Shown: positions 1 through 6,360, counted from the first letter of the stretch. The stretch: DNA of 7,388 bases from Chlamydiota bacterium (GCA_027348355.1 DAIEPN010000227.1:1-7388), one strand, 5' to 3'. A program made the numbers and translations. The notes: generated from the sequence alone by a model not told the origin.

Positions 1-441
1 TTCCTTTTTTGTGGGGATCTTTTAACAACATTTTCCATGACTTTATTCGGTCTTACTCCTATGGCAATGACTGTTTATTTTGGATCTATTCAAAATTGTT
101 TGAGTAAAGCAAGTAAATACTCTGTCTTTGACGCTTCTAAAGAAATGTCCTTTTTGTCACTCGATCAAGAGTCTCGTATTAAAGGCAAAGCTGCTATTGA
201 TGGTCTGGGATCTGGTATTGGTAAATCAGGTGCATCCCTTACCTATCAAGGATTTATTATTCTTTTAGGAAGTGTGGCCTCGTCGACTCCCTATATTGCA
301 GGGCTTCTTATTGTGGTTCTTGCTTTATGGATGGTAGCTGTTGTAAGCGTTGGTAAACAATTTAAAATGGCTACTGATTACGAAGGCCTGCCAGTTGCCG
401 ATCACTCTAAACAAGAGTCTGAACAGGCGCTGCAGACATAA
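1..441 (+). CDS. Nucleotide transporter, ADP/ATP translocase (Npt/Tlc) family, C-terminal part only
   Basis: This is the 3' end of a gene whose start lies left of the window; the frame is open from base 1, so the ATG at 37 is internal. The 146 visible residues match the C-terminus of plastid/rickettsial/chlamydial nucleotide translocases: QNCLSKASKYSVFDASKEMSF (about residues 31-51, split by the usual family wording F-D-x-[ST]-K-E-M), then KGKAAID (61-67), GKSG (74-77) and two hydrophobic helices (about 84-95 and 99-117), ending in a polar tail. Family members are inner-membrane proteins of roughly 500 residues with about 12 helices. They exchange host ATP for bacterial ADP, or import other nucleotides or NAD; substrate cannot be told from this fragment. 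Chlamydia-related bacteria often carry several paralogues. The next gene starts 23 nt downstream on the same strand, so the two may be co-transcribed. The family call is firm; the substrate is open. Confidence 0.94.
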   Translation, partial: FLFCGDLLTTFSMTLFGLTPMAMTVYFGSIQNCLSKASKYSVFDASKEMSFLSLDQESRIKGKAAIDGLGSGIGKSGASLTYQGFIILLGSVASSTPYIAGLLIVVLALWMVAVVSVGKQFKMATDYEGLPVADHSKQESEQALQT

Positions 442-464
442 ATCAACACCTACTAGGCTCTTTC

Positions 465-1736
465 ATGCAAGAAACAATTAGCCCATCTCTAAAGCCTTCG
501 ACAAAGGCATTGTTTCGTGCTCGAATTTTTCTACTCATCTGTGGATTTGTTACAAAAAGTAATGGGATTTTTCTTGCGATTAACCAGGGTTGGTTTGGTC
601 TTGATTATACAAGGACCATGCTTGCGCCTCTTTGTTTTTTCCTTGCTTCTTTTTTTATTGCTCCTATAGCAGGAGACCTCCTTTATCGGTTCGGCTATAA
701 AAGGGGAATGATTGCAGGACTGCTTATGTGTGCAGTTAGCTGCTGTTTACTCTATATTACCTATATCAATAAGCAGTATATACTTTTCCTTGTTTCGATT
801 TTTTTGCTGGGAGCTGGGGTTAAATTCATGCTTGTTGCAGGTTCCTCTTATGCAATTGTTTTTGGGCCGAAAGAAACTGAGTCTGGGAGGTTGAGCATTA
901 CACAAGCATTTTATTCTATTGGTTCTCTTGTTGCGCCCGGGGTTCTTTTATGGGTCTTCTCTTCTGAAAACGCCGACAAGCCTTTGGTTGTAGCTTTTGC
1001 GTACATCGCTTTTTTTCTAGCTTGGATGGCAATCTGCTGGGGAATCTATCGAATCAAAAAGTTGCCTGTTAGAAAAGAAACTATTATATATCCAGCTAAG
1101 AAGGGAATCTTTGATATTTTTCCTCCTTTTACACTTTCCCTTGCAGCAGGTTTTACTGCGATGTTCATGTACATGGGAATTGAAGTTTGCATGGATAGCT
1201 TTTTAGTTAAATTCCTCCACGCTCCTGAGGGTGGAGGATTGAGTTTGCAAAAGTCACTGAGCTTATTTTCTCTGTATTATTTAGGGTTTGTTGTGGGAAG
1301 ACTTATTGGAGCTCCTGTGTTAAATCGGATCCCTTTATCCATGGCCCTTTTAGTAAATAGCGTAGCTGCGGTCGCAACATTTGCCGTTGGACTCTATCTT
1401 CCTCCTGAAGCTATTTTCCTTATGATAGTCGTGTTGGGGCTTTGTAATTCGGTGATGTATCCCCTGATTCTGGCGATCGGGGTTAAGTTAGAAAATGCTC
1501 CTGCATCTAAAGTAGTAGGATTCTTAAGTACTGCAGCAATAGGAGGGGCTTTATTTCCTGTGATACAAGGGTATCTTGCAGATACGATGGGCCTGCGTTT
1601 TTCTTTTATTCTTCCGGTTTTCGGCTATGTAGCTCTTTTCATGTATGGAATTTTTGTGCGCAGAAAAGAAATCGCTCCTTCTAAAGAAAGAGAAGCTGTA
1701 TTTATTCAGGAGAAAAGTTCAGAGCAAGAGAATTAA
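465..1736 (+). CDS. MFS transporter, fucose permease/FHS-like (FucP type)
   Basis: A 423-residue inner-membrane protein with about 12 hydrophobic helices, the normal length for the major facilitator superfamily. The loop between helices 2 and 3 is a motif-A equivalent, GDLLYRFGYKRG (residues 70-81). The stretch FGPKETESGRLSITQAFYSIG (about 133-153) resembles the LGPE...RLNLAQTFNSFG region of E. coli FucP. GLCNSVMYPLI (325-335) and IGGALFPVIQGYLAD (359-373) are also typical of the fucose/glucose-galactose:H+ symporter branch. A charged linker (about 198-215) separates the two halves. FucP has an ANPF segment before the LGPE motif; here it reads AGSSYA, so the ligand may not be fucose. The ATG at 465 has only a weak AGG ribosome site at 455-457, which fits translation coupled to the nucleotide transporter upstream. 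The last 35 bp overlap msrB on the other strand. Family is fairly sure; substrate is unknown. Confidence 0.88.
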   Translation: MQETISPSLKPSTKALFRARIFLLICGFVTKSNGIFLAINQGWFGLDYTRTMLAPLCFFLASFFIAPIAGDLLYRFGYKRGMIAGLLMCAVSCCLLYITYINKQYILFLVSIFLLGAGVKFMLVAGSSYAIVFGPKETESGRLSITQAFYSIGSLVAPGVLLWVFSSENADKPLVVAFAYIAFFLAWMAICWGIYRIKKLPVRKETIIYPAKKGIFDIFPPFTLSLAAGFTAMFMYMGIEVCMDSFLVKFLHAPEGGGLSLQKSLSLFSLYYLGFVVGRLIGAPVLNRIPLSMALLVNSVAAVATFAVGLYLPPEAIFLMIVVLGLCNSVMYPLILAIGVKLENAPASKVVGFLSTAAIGGALFPVIQGYLADTMGLRFSFILPVFGYVALFMYGIFVRRKEIAPSKEREAVFIQEKSSEQEN

Positions 1737-2106
1737 TACAGTACCTTTTCCCTAAAGGTTCGGGTCCATCATCAAACACATGTCCTAAATGCGAACCGCA
1801 TTTGCTACATAGAACTTCTATTCTTATATAACCAAGACTCTCATCTTCAGCATAGGTTACTTGATCTTTTTGCGAAGGCTTCGTAAAGCTCGGCCATCCA
1901 CATCCTGAATCATATTTATCAATCGAAGAAAAAAGATTTTGTCCACATGCTGCGCATGTATAGATTCCCTTTTCATGGTGGTCGTGGTATTTTCCAGAAA
2001 ATGCTCTTTCTGTTCCTTTCATTCTGCAAACCGCAAATACATCTTTAGGCAATTTTTTACGCCACTCACTTTCATTAAGGTTTATTCTTTTTGGAGAGTT
2101 GCTCAT
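1702..2106 (-). CDS. msrB: Peptide methionine (R)-S-oxide reductase MsrB
   Basis: A 134-residue, single-domain cytosolic enzyme that reduces methionine-R-sulfoxide in proteins back to methionine, using thioredoxin as usual donor. All diagnostic residues are visible: two zinc-binding CxxC pairs (C51/C54 in CAAC and C100/C103 in CSKC), the GCGWPSF motif (68-74) with likely resolving Cys 69, conserved H106 and H109 in SHLGHVFDDGP, and catalytic Cys 123 in GKRYCINSLAL with flanking Arg 121 and Asn 125. Length is normal for a stand-alone MsrB; no MsrA domain is fused and none is adjacent. The start codon (2104-2106) has only a weak GCGAG-like ribosome site upstream. The 3' end overlaps the MFS gene by 35 bp in convergent orientation; the 5' end diverges from the PagL-like gene. 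It probably serves oxidative damage repair. Confidence 0.97.
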   Translation of the reverse strand: MSNSPKRINLNESEWRKKLPKDVFAVCRMKGTERAFSGKYHDHHEKGIYTCAACGQNLFSSIDKYDSGCGWPSFTKPSQKDQVTYAEDESLGYIRIEVLCSKCGSHLGHVFDDGPEPLGKRYCINSLALNFSPE

Positions 2107-2127
2107 AAAATTTCTCGCTATGCTTTT

Positions 2128-2156
2128 TTGAAATAAAAGTTTATATGTTCTATCTA
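2128..2156 (+). promoter_or_regulatory. Candidate sigma-70-type promoter of the PagL-like gene
   Basis: TTGAAA (2128-2133), a 17 bp spacer and TATCTA (2151-2156) give an acceptable -35/-10 pair inside the 91 bp region between the divergent msrB and PagL-like genes. A start of transcription near 2163 would leave about 35 nt before the GTG start. TATAGT at 2155-2160 is an alternative -10 but with a poor spacing of 21. Called by eye only. Confidence 0.4.
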
Positions 2157-2197
2157 TAGTGCAATTTTAGGAACAAGGCAAATAAATTAAGGATTTT

Positions 2198-2707
2198 GTG
2201 AGAACATCTCTGGTAACAAGGACGCTCTTTTGTTTGTATTTTTTTGCATTTGCAGAGCTTAGAGCTGCGGACTTCACATCGAAAGAAAAATATCCTGATT
2301 TAGTAGTTTTTGGGGCAGGTGCCTTCGATTTCTATAGAGATTCTAGAGTTGCGCAGCTTTCCTTTGAATACAGAATAGGGTTAAGTAAATTTCGTATTGC
2401 GCAAGCCATTATGGGGGCATTAATTCCTTTTAACGGCTCTCTATATTTATATGGAGGCTTCGGACTTGATGTTTTTTTAGGAAAGCACGTTGTCATTACA
2501 CCGAGCTTTTGTCCTGGAGTTTATTTTAAAGGAAGTGGGAAAAACCTTGGCTATCCACTGCAATTTCGCTCTTCCGTAGAAATTGCTTACGTTTTTACTA
2601 ATAGGTCCCGCATTGGAATTCAGGGATATCACATCTCCAATGGGAGTATGGCGGGGAAGAATCCTGGTGAGGAGTCACTTCTACTTTTCTATGCACTCCA
2701 TCTCTAA
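2198..2707 (+). CDS. PagL-like lipid A 3-O-deacylase / acyloxyacyl hydrolase family outer-membrane protein
   Basis: A 169-residue exported protein. The first 23 residues form a signal peptide: basic start (R2, R8), hydrophobic core LFCLYFFAFA, and an LRA/ADF cleavage site. The mature part has alternating hydrophobic strands and Gly/aromatic-rich turns expected of an 8-stranded beta barrel, ending in an aromatic-containing terminal strand (FYALHL). The key evidence is HISNGSMAGKNPGEES (145-160). In Pseudomonas PagL the catalytic His, Ser and Glu are spaced H-x-S-(11)-E; here H145, S147 and E159 keep exactly that spacing, followed by Asn 148 and an NPG turn as in the family. PagL removes the 3-linked acyl chain of lipid A in the outer leaflet. 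Start: a stop at 2183-2185 in the same frame leaves GTG 2198 as the only usable start that keeps the signal peptide; TAAGGA (2188-2193) lies 4 nt upstream. It stands as a single gene. Activity is inferred, not shown. Confidence 0.86.
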   Translation: MRTSLVTRTLFCLYFFAFAELRAADFTSKEKYPDLVVFGAGAFDFYRDSRVAQLSFEYRIGLSKFRIAQAIMGALIPFNGSLYLYGGFGLDVFLGKHVVITPSFCPGVYFKGSGKNLGYPLQFRSSVEIAYVFTNRSRIGIQGYHISNGSMAGKNPGEESLLLFYALHL

Positions 2708-2720
2708 ATTCAATAAGGAT

Positions 2721-3416
2721 CTAGGCTAAGTCGAACAGAAGTAGCTCTGTATCTTGAATAGCTTCAAACGATAGTTGTTTTTCAGCGCTTACTTGTAGTC
2801 CATCGCCAGCCTCAAGAGTATTTCCGTTGATCATGACAGGCCCCTTTACAATTTGAACCCATATAAAACGATTTGGGTTGATAAGGAATGCAAAGGAGTC
2901 ATTTTTAACGAGGTTCAATCTATAGAGAAGAACATCTTGATGGATTTGTAGAGAACTGTCCTTTCCTTCTTTTGATGCGAGTAAATGAAGTGGTTCTCCT
3001 TGTTTTTTTGGAAACGTACTTTCATAATGAGCGGGAGTTAAGTTGTCCTTATCAGGATGAACCCAGATTTGCAGAAGATGGACTGGCCATTCTGAAGAAG
3101 CGTTATATTCGCTATGGATGATACCAGATCCTGCTGACATGAGCTGAACATCGCCCTGTTTTATGATTACTTTGCAGCCTGTGCTGTCTTGATGCTGAAG
3201 CTCACCTTGAATAATGTAGGTGAGAATTTCCATGTTGTCATGTGAATGGGGTGCGAACCCTCTAGATGGCGCCACAATATCTTCGTTGATTACGCGTAGA
3301 GATCGAAATCCCATGTGGTTTTCATCATAGTATTCACCAAATGAAAAAGTATGAAAGCTTTTAAGCCATACTCTTTCACTTTTGCTCCTGTCCTTTCCTT
3401 TTCTACTCAGTAACAT
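2721..3416 (-). CDS. Pirin family protein, YhhW-type (quercetin 2,3-dioxygenase-like bicupin)
   Basis: A 231-residue cytosolic protein, the same length as I recall for E. coli YhhW, and similar along its whole length: WLKSFHTFSFGEYYD (17-31), MGFRSLRVINED (35-46), HDNMEILTYIIQGELQHQDS (59-78), MSAGSGIIHSEYN (93-105), LLQIWVHPD, and LLLFDLA at the C-terminus. The N-terminal cupin carries a complete metal site, H57, H59, H101 and E103, at the residue numbers used for YhhW. The second cupin (from about 150) has no metal ligands, as usual. YhhW opens quercetin in vitro; the natural substrate of bacterial pirins is not settled, so the job in an intracellular bacterium is unknown. The start is well supported: AAGGA (complement of 3424-3428) sits 7 nt before the ATG. 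It ends 13 bp from the convergent PagL-like gene with no hairpin terminator between them. Confidence 0.95.
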   Translation of the reverse strand: MLLSRKGKDRSKSERVWLKSFHTFSFGEYYDENHMGFRSLRVINEDIVAPSRGFAPHSHDNMEILTYIIQGELQHQDSTGCKVIIKQGDVQLMSAGSGIIHSEYNASSEWPVHLLQIWVHPDKDNLTPAHYESTFPKKQGEPLHLLASKEGKDSSLQIHQDVLLYRLNLVKNDSFAFLINPNRFIWVQIVKGPVMINGNTLEAGDGLQVSAEKQLSFEAIQDTELLLFDLA

Positions 3417-3437
3417 AGGGTTTTCCTTTTCTTTCTA

Positions 3438-3443
3438 ATTATA
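3438..3443 (-). promoter_or_regulatory. Candidate -10 element (TATAAT) for the pirin gene
   Basis: On the minus strand a perfect TATAAT lies at 3443 to 3438, placing transcription start near 3431, about 15 nt before the pirin start codon. No good -35 box is found 16-18 bp upstream (the best is TTTCAT), so the promoter would be weak, activator-dependent, or the match is chance. A short purine-rich run (GAAGAGAGAGAG, 3466-3477) lies just upstream. Confidence 0.33.
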
Positions 3444-3510
3444 AGAGCTACTGTTTTAAATGAAAGAAGAGAGAGAGTTTTGTGTAAACATTCCTTAGGA
3501 TTTTAAATAG

Positions 3511-3548
3511 AAAAAACGGATTTTGAGGGTGATCAAAATCCGTTTTTT
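3511..3548 (-). terminator. Strong intrinsic terminator downstream of the DUF378 gene
   Basis: A perfect 16 bp inverted repeat: left arm 3511-3526 and right arm 3533-3548 are exact reverse complements, with a 6 nt loop (3527-3532). Each arm has CGGATTTTGA with a run of six A or T at its outer end, so the stem contains the U tract in either direction. It begins 18 nt after the DUF378 stop codon and matches that gene's direction. The symmetric structure could also block plus-strand transcription leaving the pirin/PagL region. Confidence 0.88.
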
Positions 3549-3566
3549 GGGAAAGAGGGGATAACT

Positions 3567-3776
3567 TTATTTTTTCTTGCAACGTTTGCAGATCGCATTC
3601 CATCCAAGAAGGCGATAAGCTGCGCCAAGACCTACAACTGTGTAGATAACCCGAGAGACAGGGGACATAAATCCAAAAAGTGTGTCTACGAGATTGAAAT
3701 TAAAAAGTCCTACGAGACCCCAATTCAATCCGCCTATGATCAATAGGATTATAACAATAAGATCTAACGTTTTCAT
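3567..3776 (-). CDS. DUF378 family small membrane protein (YuzA-like)
   Basis: A 69-residue protein with two predicted membrane helices (about residues 3-28 and 40-57) and a short cytosolic-type tail rich in Lys and Cys (CKRCKKK). The DUF378 signature is clear: the first helix runs into GGLNWGLVGLFNFNLVDTLFG, and the second contains SRVIYTVVGLGAAYRL. The biochemical role of DUF378 proteins is not known. Two ATG codons are adjacent (3779-3777 and 3776-3774). The ribosome site AAGGAG (complement of 3782-3787) is 2 nt from the first and 5 nt from the second, so I chose the second; the longer form would be 70 residues ending at 3779. It is a single-gene unit with its own promoter and a strong terminator. 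The C-terminal Cys pair (CxxC) is a visible detail whose meaning is unknown. Confidence 0.9.
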   Translation of the reverse strand: MKTLDLIVIILLIIGGLNWGLVGLFNFNLVDTLFGFMSPVSRVIYTVVGLGAAYRLLGWNAICKRCKKK

Positions 3777-3781
3777 CATTT

Positions 3782-3787
3782 CTCCTT
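3782..3787 (-). promoter_or_regulatory. Ribosome binding site deciding the DUF378 start
   Basis: The minus strand reads AAGGAG here, the best Shine-Dalgarno match in the window. The gap is 2 nt to the first ATG and 5 nt to the second, favouring the second as the real start. Confidence 0.7.
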
Positions 3788-3824
3788 ACGATTGATGTTC
3801 ACGAAACTTAAGTCTTTAATTTGA

Positions 3825-3853
3825 GATATAAAACCTACTTATTTTCTTGTCTA
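3825..3853 (-). promoter_or_regulatory. Candidate sigma-70-type promoter of the DUF378 gene
   Basis: On the minus strand TAGACA (complement of 3848-3853), a 17 bp spacer and TATATC (complement of 3825-3830) form a plausible -35/-10 pair. Transcription would start near 3818, about 40 nt before the start codon. The -35 box overlaps that of the divergent promoter for the aldo/keto reductase. Confidence 0.5.
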
Positions 3854-3875
3854 GTTTATTTCTTCTTTTTATATT
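3847..3875 (+). promoter_or_regulatory. Candidate sigma-70-type promoter of the aldo/keto reductase gene
   Basis: TTGTCT (3847-3852), a 17 bp spacer rich in T, and TATATT (3870-3875) form a good -35/-10 pair. Transcription would start near 3882, about 23 nt before the ATG, with the ribosome site TAAGGA (3893-3898) in between. Its -35 box shares five bases with the -35 box of the divergent DUF378 promoter. Confidence 0.5.
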
Positions 3876-3904
3876 TCTACTTAACAAAATAGTAAGGATG
3901 TTTT

Positions 3905-4714
3905 ATGACGCAAAGATCTTTTTCAATTCCTTTACTTGGCCTTGGAACATGGCAGCTTTTTGGAAAAGAATGCGAGCGCGCTGTCAAAGAAGCTTTCGAA
4001 ATGGGATATCATCATATTGATACTGCGGAACTCTACGAGAATCAGAAAGCGATAGGAAAGGCGCTTCAAGGAATAGACAGAAGCAAGATCTTTATCACTT
4101 CGAAATATTCCTTAGATAGCGTGCGAGAAGGGCATGTTCTCCAAGATGTAGAAAAGCTTTGTGATAAAGCGCTAAGCGAATTGCAGACGGACTATCTTGA
4201 TTTGTATTTGCTACATTGGCCTGATAGAACTAAACCTATTTCTGAAAGCTATACAGCGATGCATGAGCTAGTTCGTAAGAGGAAAGTGAAACATATAGGG
4301 GTTAGTAATTTCACAATACACCATCTCCAAGATCTTTTGAAATTAGGTGTTCCGATCGCTGCAAATCAAGTAGAGTTTCATCCTTACTTGTATCAGAAAG
4401 AGCTTTGGGATTTTTGTGAATTACATAACATTATGCTGATTTCGTATAGATCTTTAGGCAAAGGAGCTTTACTCGAGGATTCTAAGTTAAAAGAGATTGC
4501 AAATCAGTATCAAAAAACAGTTGCACAAGTAATCTTACGTTGGCTTATTCAGAAGAATATTCCCGTTATTCCTAAAGCTTCCTCCCGATTGCATTTGAGA
4601 GAGAATTTGGAAATTCTAACTTTTTCTTTGGATGAAAAAGATAGCATGGCAATTGACGTCCTTCATAGAAATAAAAGGTATTGTGGAGAGTCCGATCCTG
4701 AATTTACGTATTAG
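3905..4714 (+). CDS. Aldo/keto reductase, DkgB-like
   Basis: A 269-residue cytosolic NADPH-dependent reductase of the aldo/keto reductase superfamily, a (beta/alpha)8 barrel that reduces aldehydes and ketones. The full catalytic tetrad is visible: D39 and Y44 in HIDTAELYENQ, K67 in ITSKY, and H104 in YLLHWPD. Other family marks are LGLGTW (11-16), IGVSNFT (131-137), NQVEFHPY (154-161) and the cofactor-binding IPVIPKASS...LRENL segment (about residues 219-235). Length and the C-terminal ending (NKRYCGESDPEF) resemble E. coli DkgB (2,5-diketo-D-gluconate/methylglyoxal reductase), so methylglyoxal or other reactive aldehydes are plausible substrates, but the family is broad. Start: TAAGGA lies 6 nt before the ATG. 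The 3' end overlaps the SDR gene on the other strand by 4 bp. Confidence 0.94.
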   Translation: MTQRSFSIPLLGLGTWQLFGKECERAVKEAFEMGYHHIDTAELYENQKAIGKALQGIDRSKIFITSKYSLDSVREGHVLQDVEKLCDKALSELQTDYLDLYLLHWPDRTKPISESYTAMHELVRKRKVKHIGVSNFTIHHLQDLLKLGVPIAANQVEFHPYLYQKELWDFCELHNIMLISYRSLGKGALLEDSKLKEIANQYQKTVAQVILRWLIQKNIPVIPKASSRLHLRENLEILTFSLDEKDSMAIDVLHRNKRYCGESDPEFTY

Positions 4715-6150
4715 TTTGCTTGAGCAATTTTTTTGGCAAGACCTTGAAAAAGTAGCCTGTGGAAAGGAAAGCTTGTATACCAATAAACTCTTCCCCAAAC
4801 CCCACGCGGGCGAAACGTTGCAGTTTGTTCTAGTGCGTATCCTTCCGGGCTTGTAATGATCTTAAATTCTAGCCAGGCTTCTCCAGGAAGTTTCATCTCG
4901 GCATAAAGTAATAATCTTTGCTCTTTAGGGTCAGCAAGGATAACTCTCCAAAAATCAAGGGCATCCCCGGCTTGAAGATTTGTTTGATCTCTTCGCCCTC
5001 TTCGAAGTCCCACTCCTCCAATTAGTTTATCTATGATTCCGCGTAGCCTCCAAGCCCAGTTCATGTAATACCAGCCTTGGGTTCCTCCAATTGTCCAAAT
5101 TTTTTGCAAAACCTTTTCATGGTCTTGTTTAAAGGGGATGATTTGTTTGTCAAAGAGGCATCCTTGTTTTGGGATTTGGATGTATTCTTGAAAGGTCGGG
5201 GGTAAGTTGCTACTGGTCCAAGAATCAGTCCAACTGGAAAGGACGACGCTTTCATCAATTTTAGAAAATGCCCTTTGTACCGCTTCTTCGTAACAAAGGC
5301 AATTTTTTGGTAGGATTTCTTGGATAGCATGCTCAGTACAAATAGCGTTACTTCTTAGGCTCTCAACTAAACTAGAAGCGAGCGCATAGTTAGTAGAGGT
5401 TACAAAATAGAGCCAATAGGAAGATAGTTTCGGAGTAAGTACGGGAACCGTTACAATTAACCTATGAAGTTTTCGGATTTTTGCAAATCCAAGAAGCATC
5501 TCTTTATAGGAAAGGATATCAGGTCCTCCTATATCGAAAGTTTTGCCAAAAAGTTCTTTATGGTCGATTGCTTGCACCAAATAATCAATTACGTCATAAA
5601 TGGCGATCGGCTGGCAAAGATGAGAGATCCATTTAGGGGCTACCATAATCGGAAGCTTTTCAACAAGGTCTCGAATGATTTCGAAAGAAGCACTTCCGGC
5701 TCCAATAATTATGCCTGCTCGAAAAGTTGTTACGGGAACATTTGAAGTTTTTAAGGTATCCTCTACATTTTTTCGTGAGAGAAGGTGTGGAGATAAGGAT
5801 TCTTCATTGAGTAACCCACTTAAGTAGATGATTTGCTTTACTTGTGTTTTGGAAATTCTTTGAATGAAATTTTGGGCGCACAGTTTTTCTAGGTCTGCAA
5901 AATTATGCTTTTCTCGGCTCATGGAATGAGCTAAATAGAATGCGATTTCAATATCCTGAGGAATTTTTTCAAGTGTTTCTCTTTTGAGAAGGTCTACTTC
6001 TATGATTTGGACTTTTTGAGTTATATGTTTAGGGATCTGCAACCTTTGCCTGTTTCGTATGGCAGCAATAACTTCATGTCCTTGTTCTAGTAAGGTAGGG
6101 AGTAATCTTTTACCAATATATCCGTTCGCACCAGTGAGCAAAATTTTCAT
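4711..6150 (-). CDS. SDR family oxidoreductase with C-terminal DUF2867 domain
   Basis: A 479-residue two-domain protein. The N-terminal part (about 1-300) is an atypical/extended short-chain dehydrogenase fold: cofactor loop GANGYIG (7-13, the GxxGxxG pattern), a basic residue after the second strand (R32 of IRNR, favouring NADPH), a DL pair at 53-54, YLSG (109-112) and SRKNVEDTL (125-133) where these proteins keep their central helix. FDIGGPDILSY (206-216) is typical of NAD-dependent epimerase/NmrA-like relatives. The C-terminal part (about 310-475) is a DUF2867 domain with the marks IWTIGGTQGWYYMNWAWRLR (351-370), the GLRRGRRDQTNLQAGDALDFW segment (about 381-401), LPGEAWLEF and FRPRGVWGRVYWY (447-459). 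The architecture is widespread in bacteria, but the reaction is unknown to me. The start codon has no recognisable Shine-Dalgarno site, and I see no convincing promoter; TTGTAA (complement of 6203-6208) with a poor -10 is the best. It overlaps the convergent reductase gene by 4 bp. Confidence 0.9.
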   Translation of the reverse strand: MKILLTGANGYIGKRLLPTLLEQGHEVIAAIRNRQRLQIPKHITQKVQIIEVDLLKRETLEKIPQDIEIAFYLAHSMSREKHNFADLEKLCAQNFIQRISKTQVKQIIYLSGLLNEESLSPHLLSRKNVEDTLKTSNVPVTTFRAGIIIGAGSASFEIIRDLVEKLPIMVAPKWISHLCQPIAIYDVIDYLVQAIDHKELFGKTFDIGGPDILSYKEMLLGFAKIRKLHRLIVTVPVLTPKLSSYWLYFVTSTNYALASSLVESLRSNAICTEHAIQEILPKNCLCYEEAVQRAFSKIDESVVLSSWTDSWTSSNLPPTFQEYIQIPKQGCLFDKQIIPFKQDHEKVLQKIWTIGGTQGWYYMNWAWRLRGIIDKLIGGVGLRRGRRDQTNLQAGDALDFWRVILADPKEQRLLLYAEMKLPGEAWLEFKIITSPEGYALEQTATFRPRGVWGRVYWYTSFPFHRLLFQGLAKKIAQAN

Positions 6151-6360
6151 TTAAAGCCAAAATTCATCGTAGATTTCGCTATAATCTTATCAATTTTTTC
6201 TTTTACAAAAAGGTTTATCAAAAAGATTTCTAAGAAAATCACAAAAATATTTGCAAGAAATCTGTCTATTTAGGTATGTTGTTGCACATCTTCGAAAGAA
6301 TTCACGAAAAAGTTGAATCTTACAAAGAAAAGTGAGGGCAAAGACCCTTGCAAAGTTGTT

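Noticed and set aside
1743..1759. Small hairpin ACCTTT-TCCCT-AAAGGT just past the MFS stop
   Set aside because: A 6 bp stem with no T run, inside msrB coding sequence; likely chance.
1939..2136. Plus-strand open frame opposite msrB
   Set aside because: It lies antisense to a fully conserved MsrB; its Cys/Phe/Ser-rich content is what the reverse of that gene produces.
4715..4734. Possible plus-strand terminator after the aldo/keto reductase (TTGC-TTGA-GCAA followed by seven T)
   Set aside because: The T run is good but the stem is only 4 bp with two GC pairs, and the bases encode the SDR C-terminus; too weak to call.
5061..5745. Open frames on both strands inside the SDR/DUF2867 gene
   Set aside because: The SDR frame keeps conserved motifs throughout; the alternatives have no family features or ribosome sites.
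6225..6262. Inverted repeat GATTTCT/AGAAATC and symmetric TTTCTAAGAAA upstream of the rRNA promoter, considered as an operator
   Set aside because: Short AT-rich symmetry is expected by chance in this composition and nothing ties it to a regulator.
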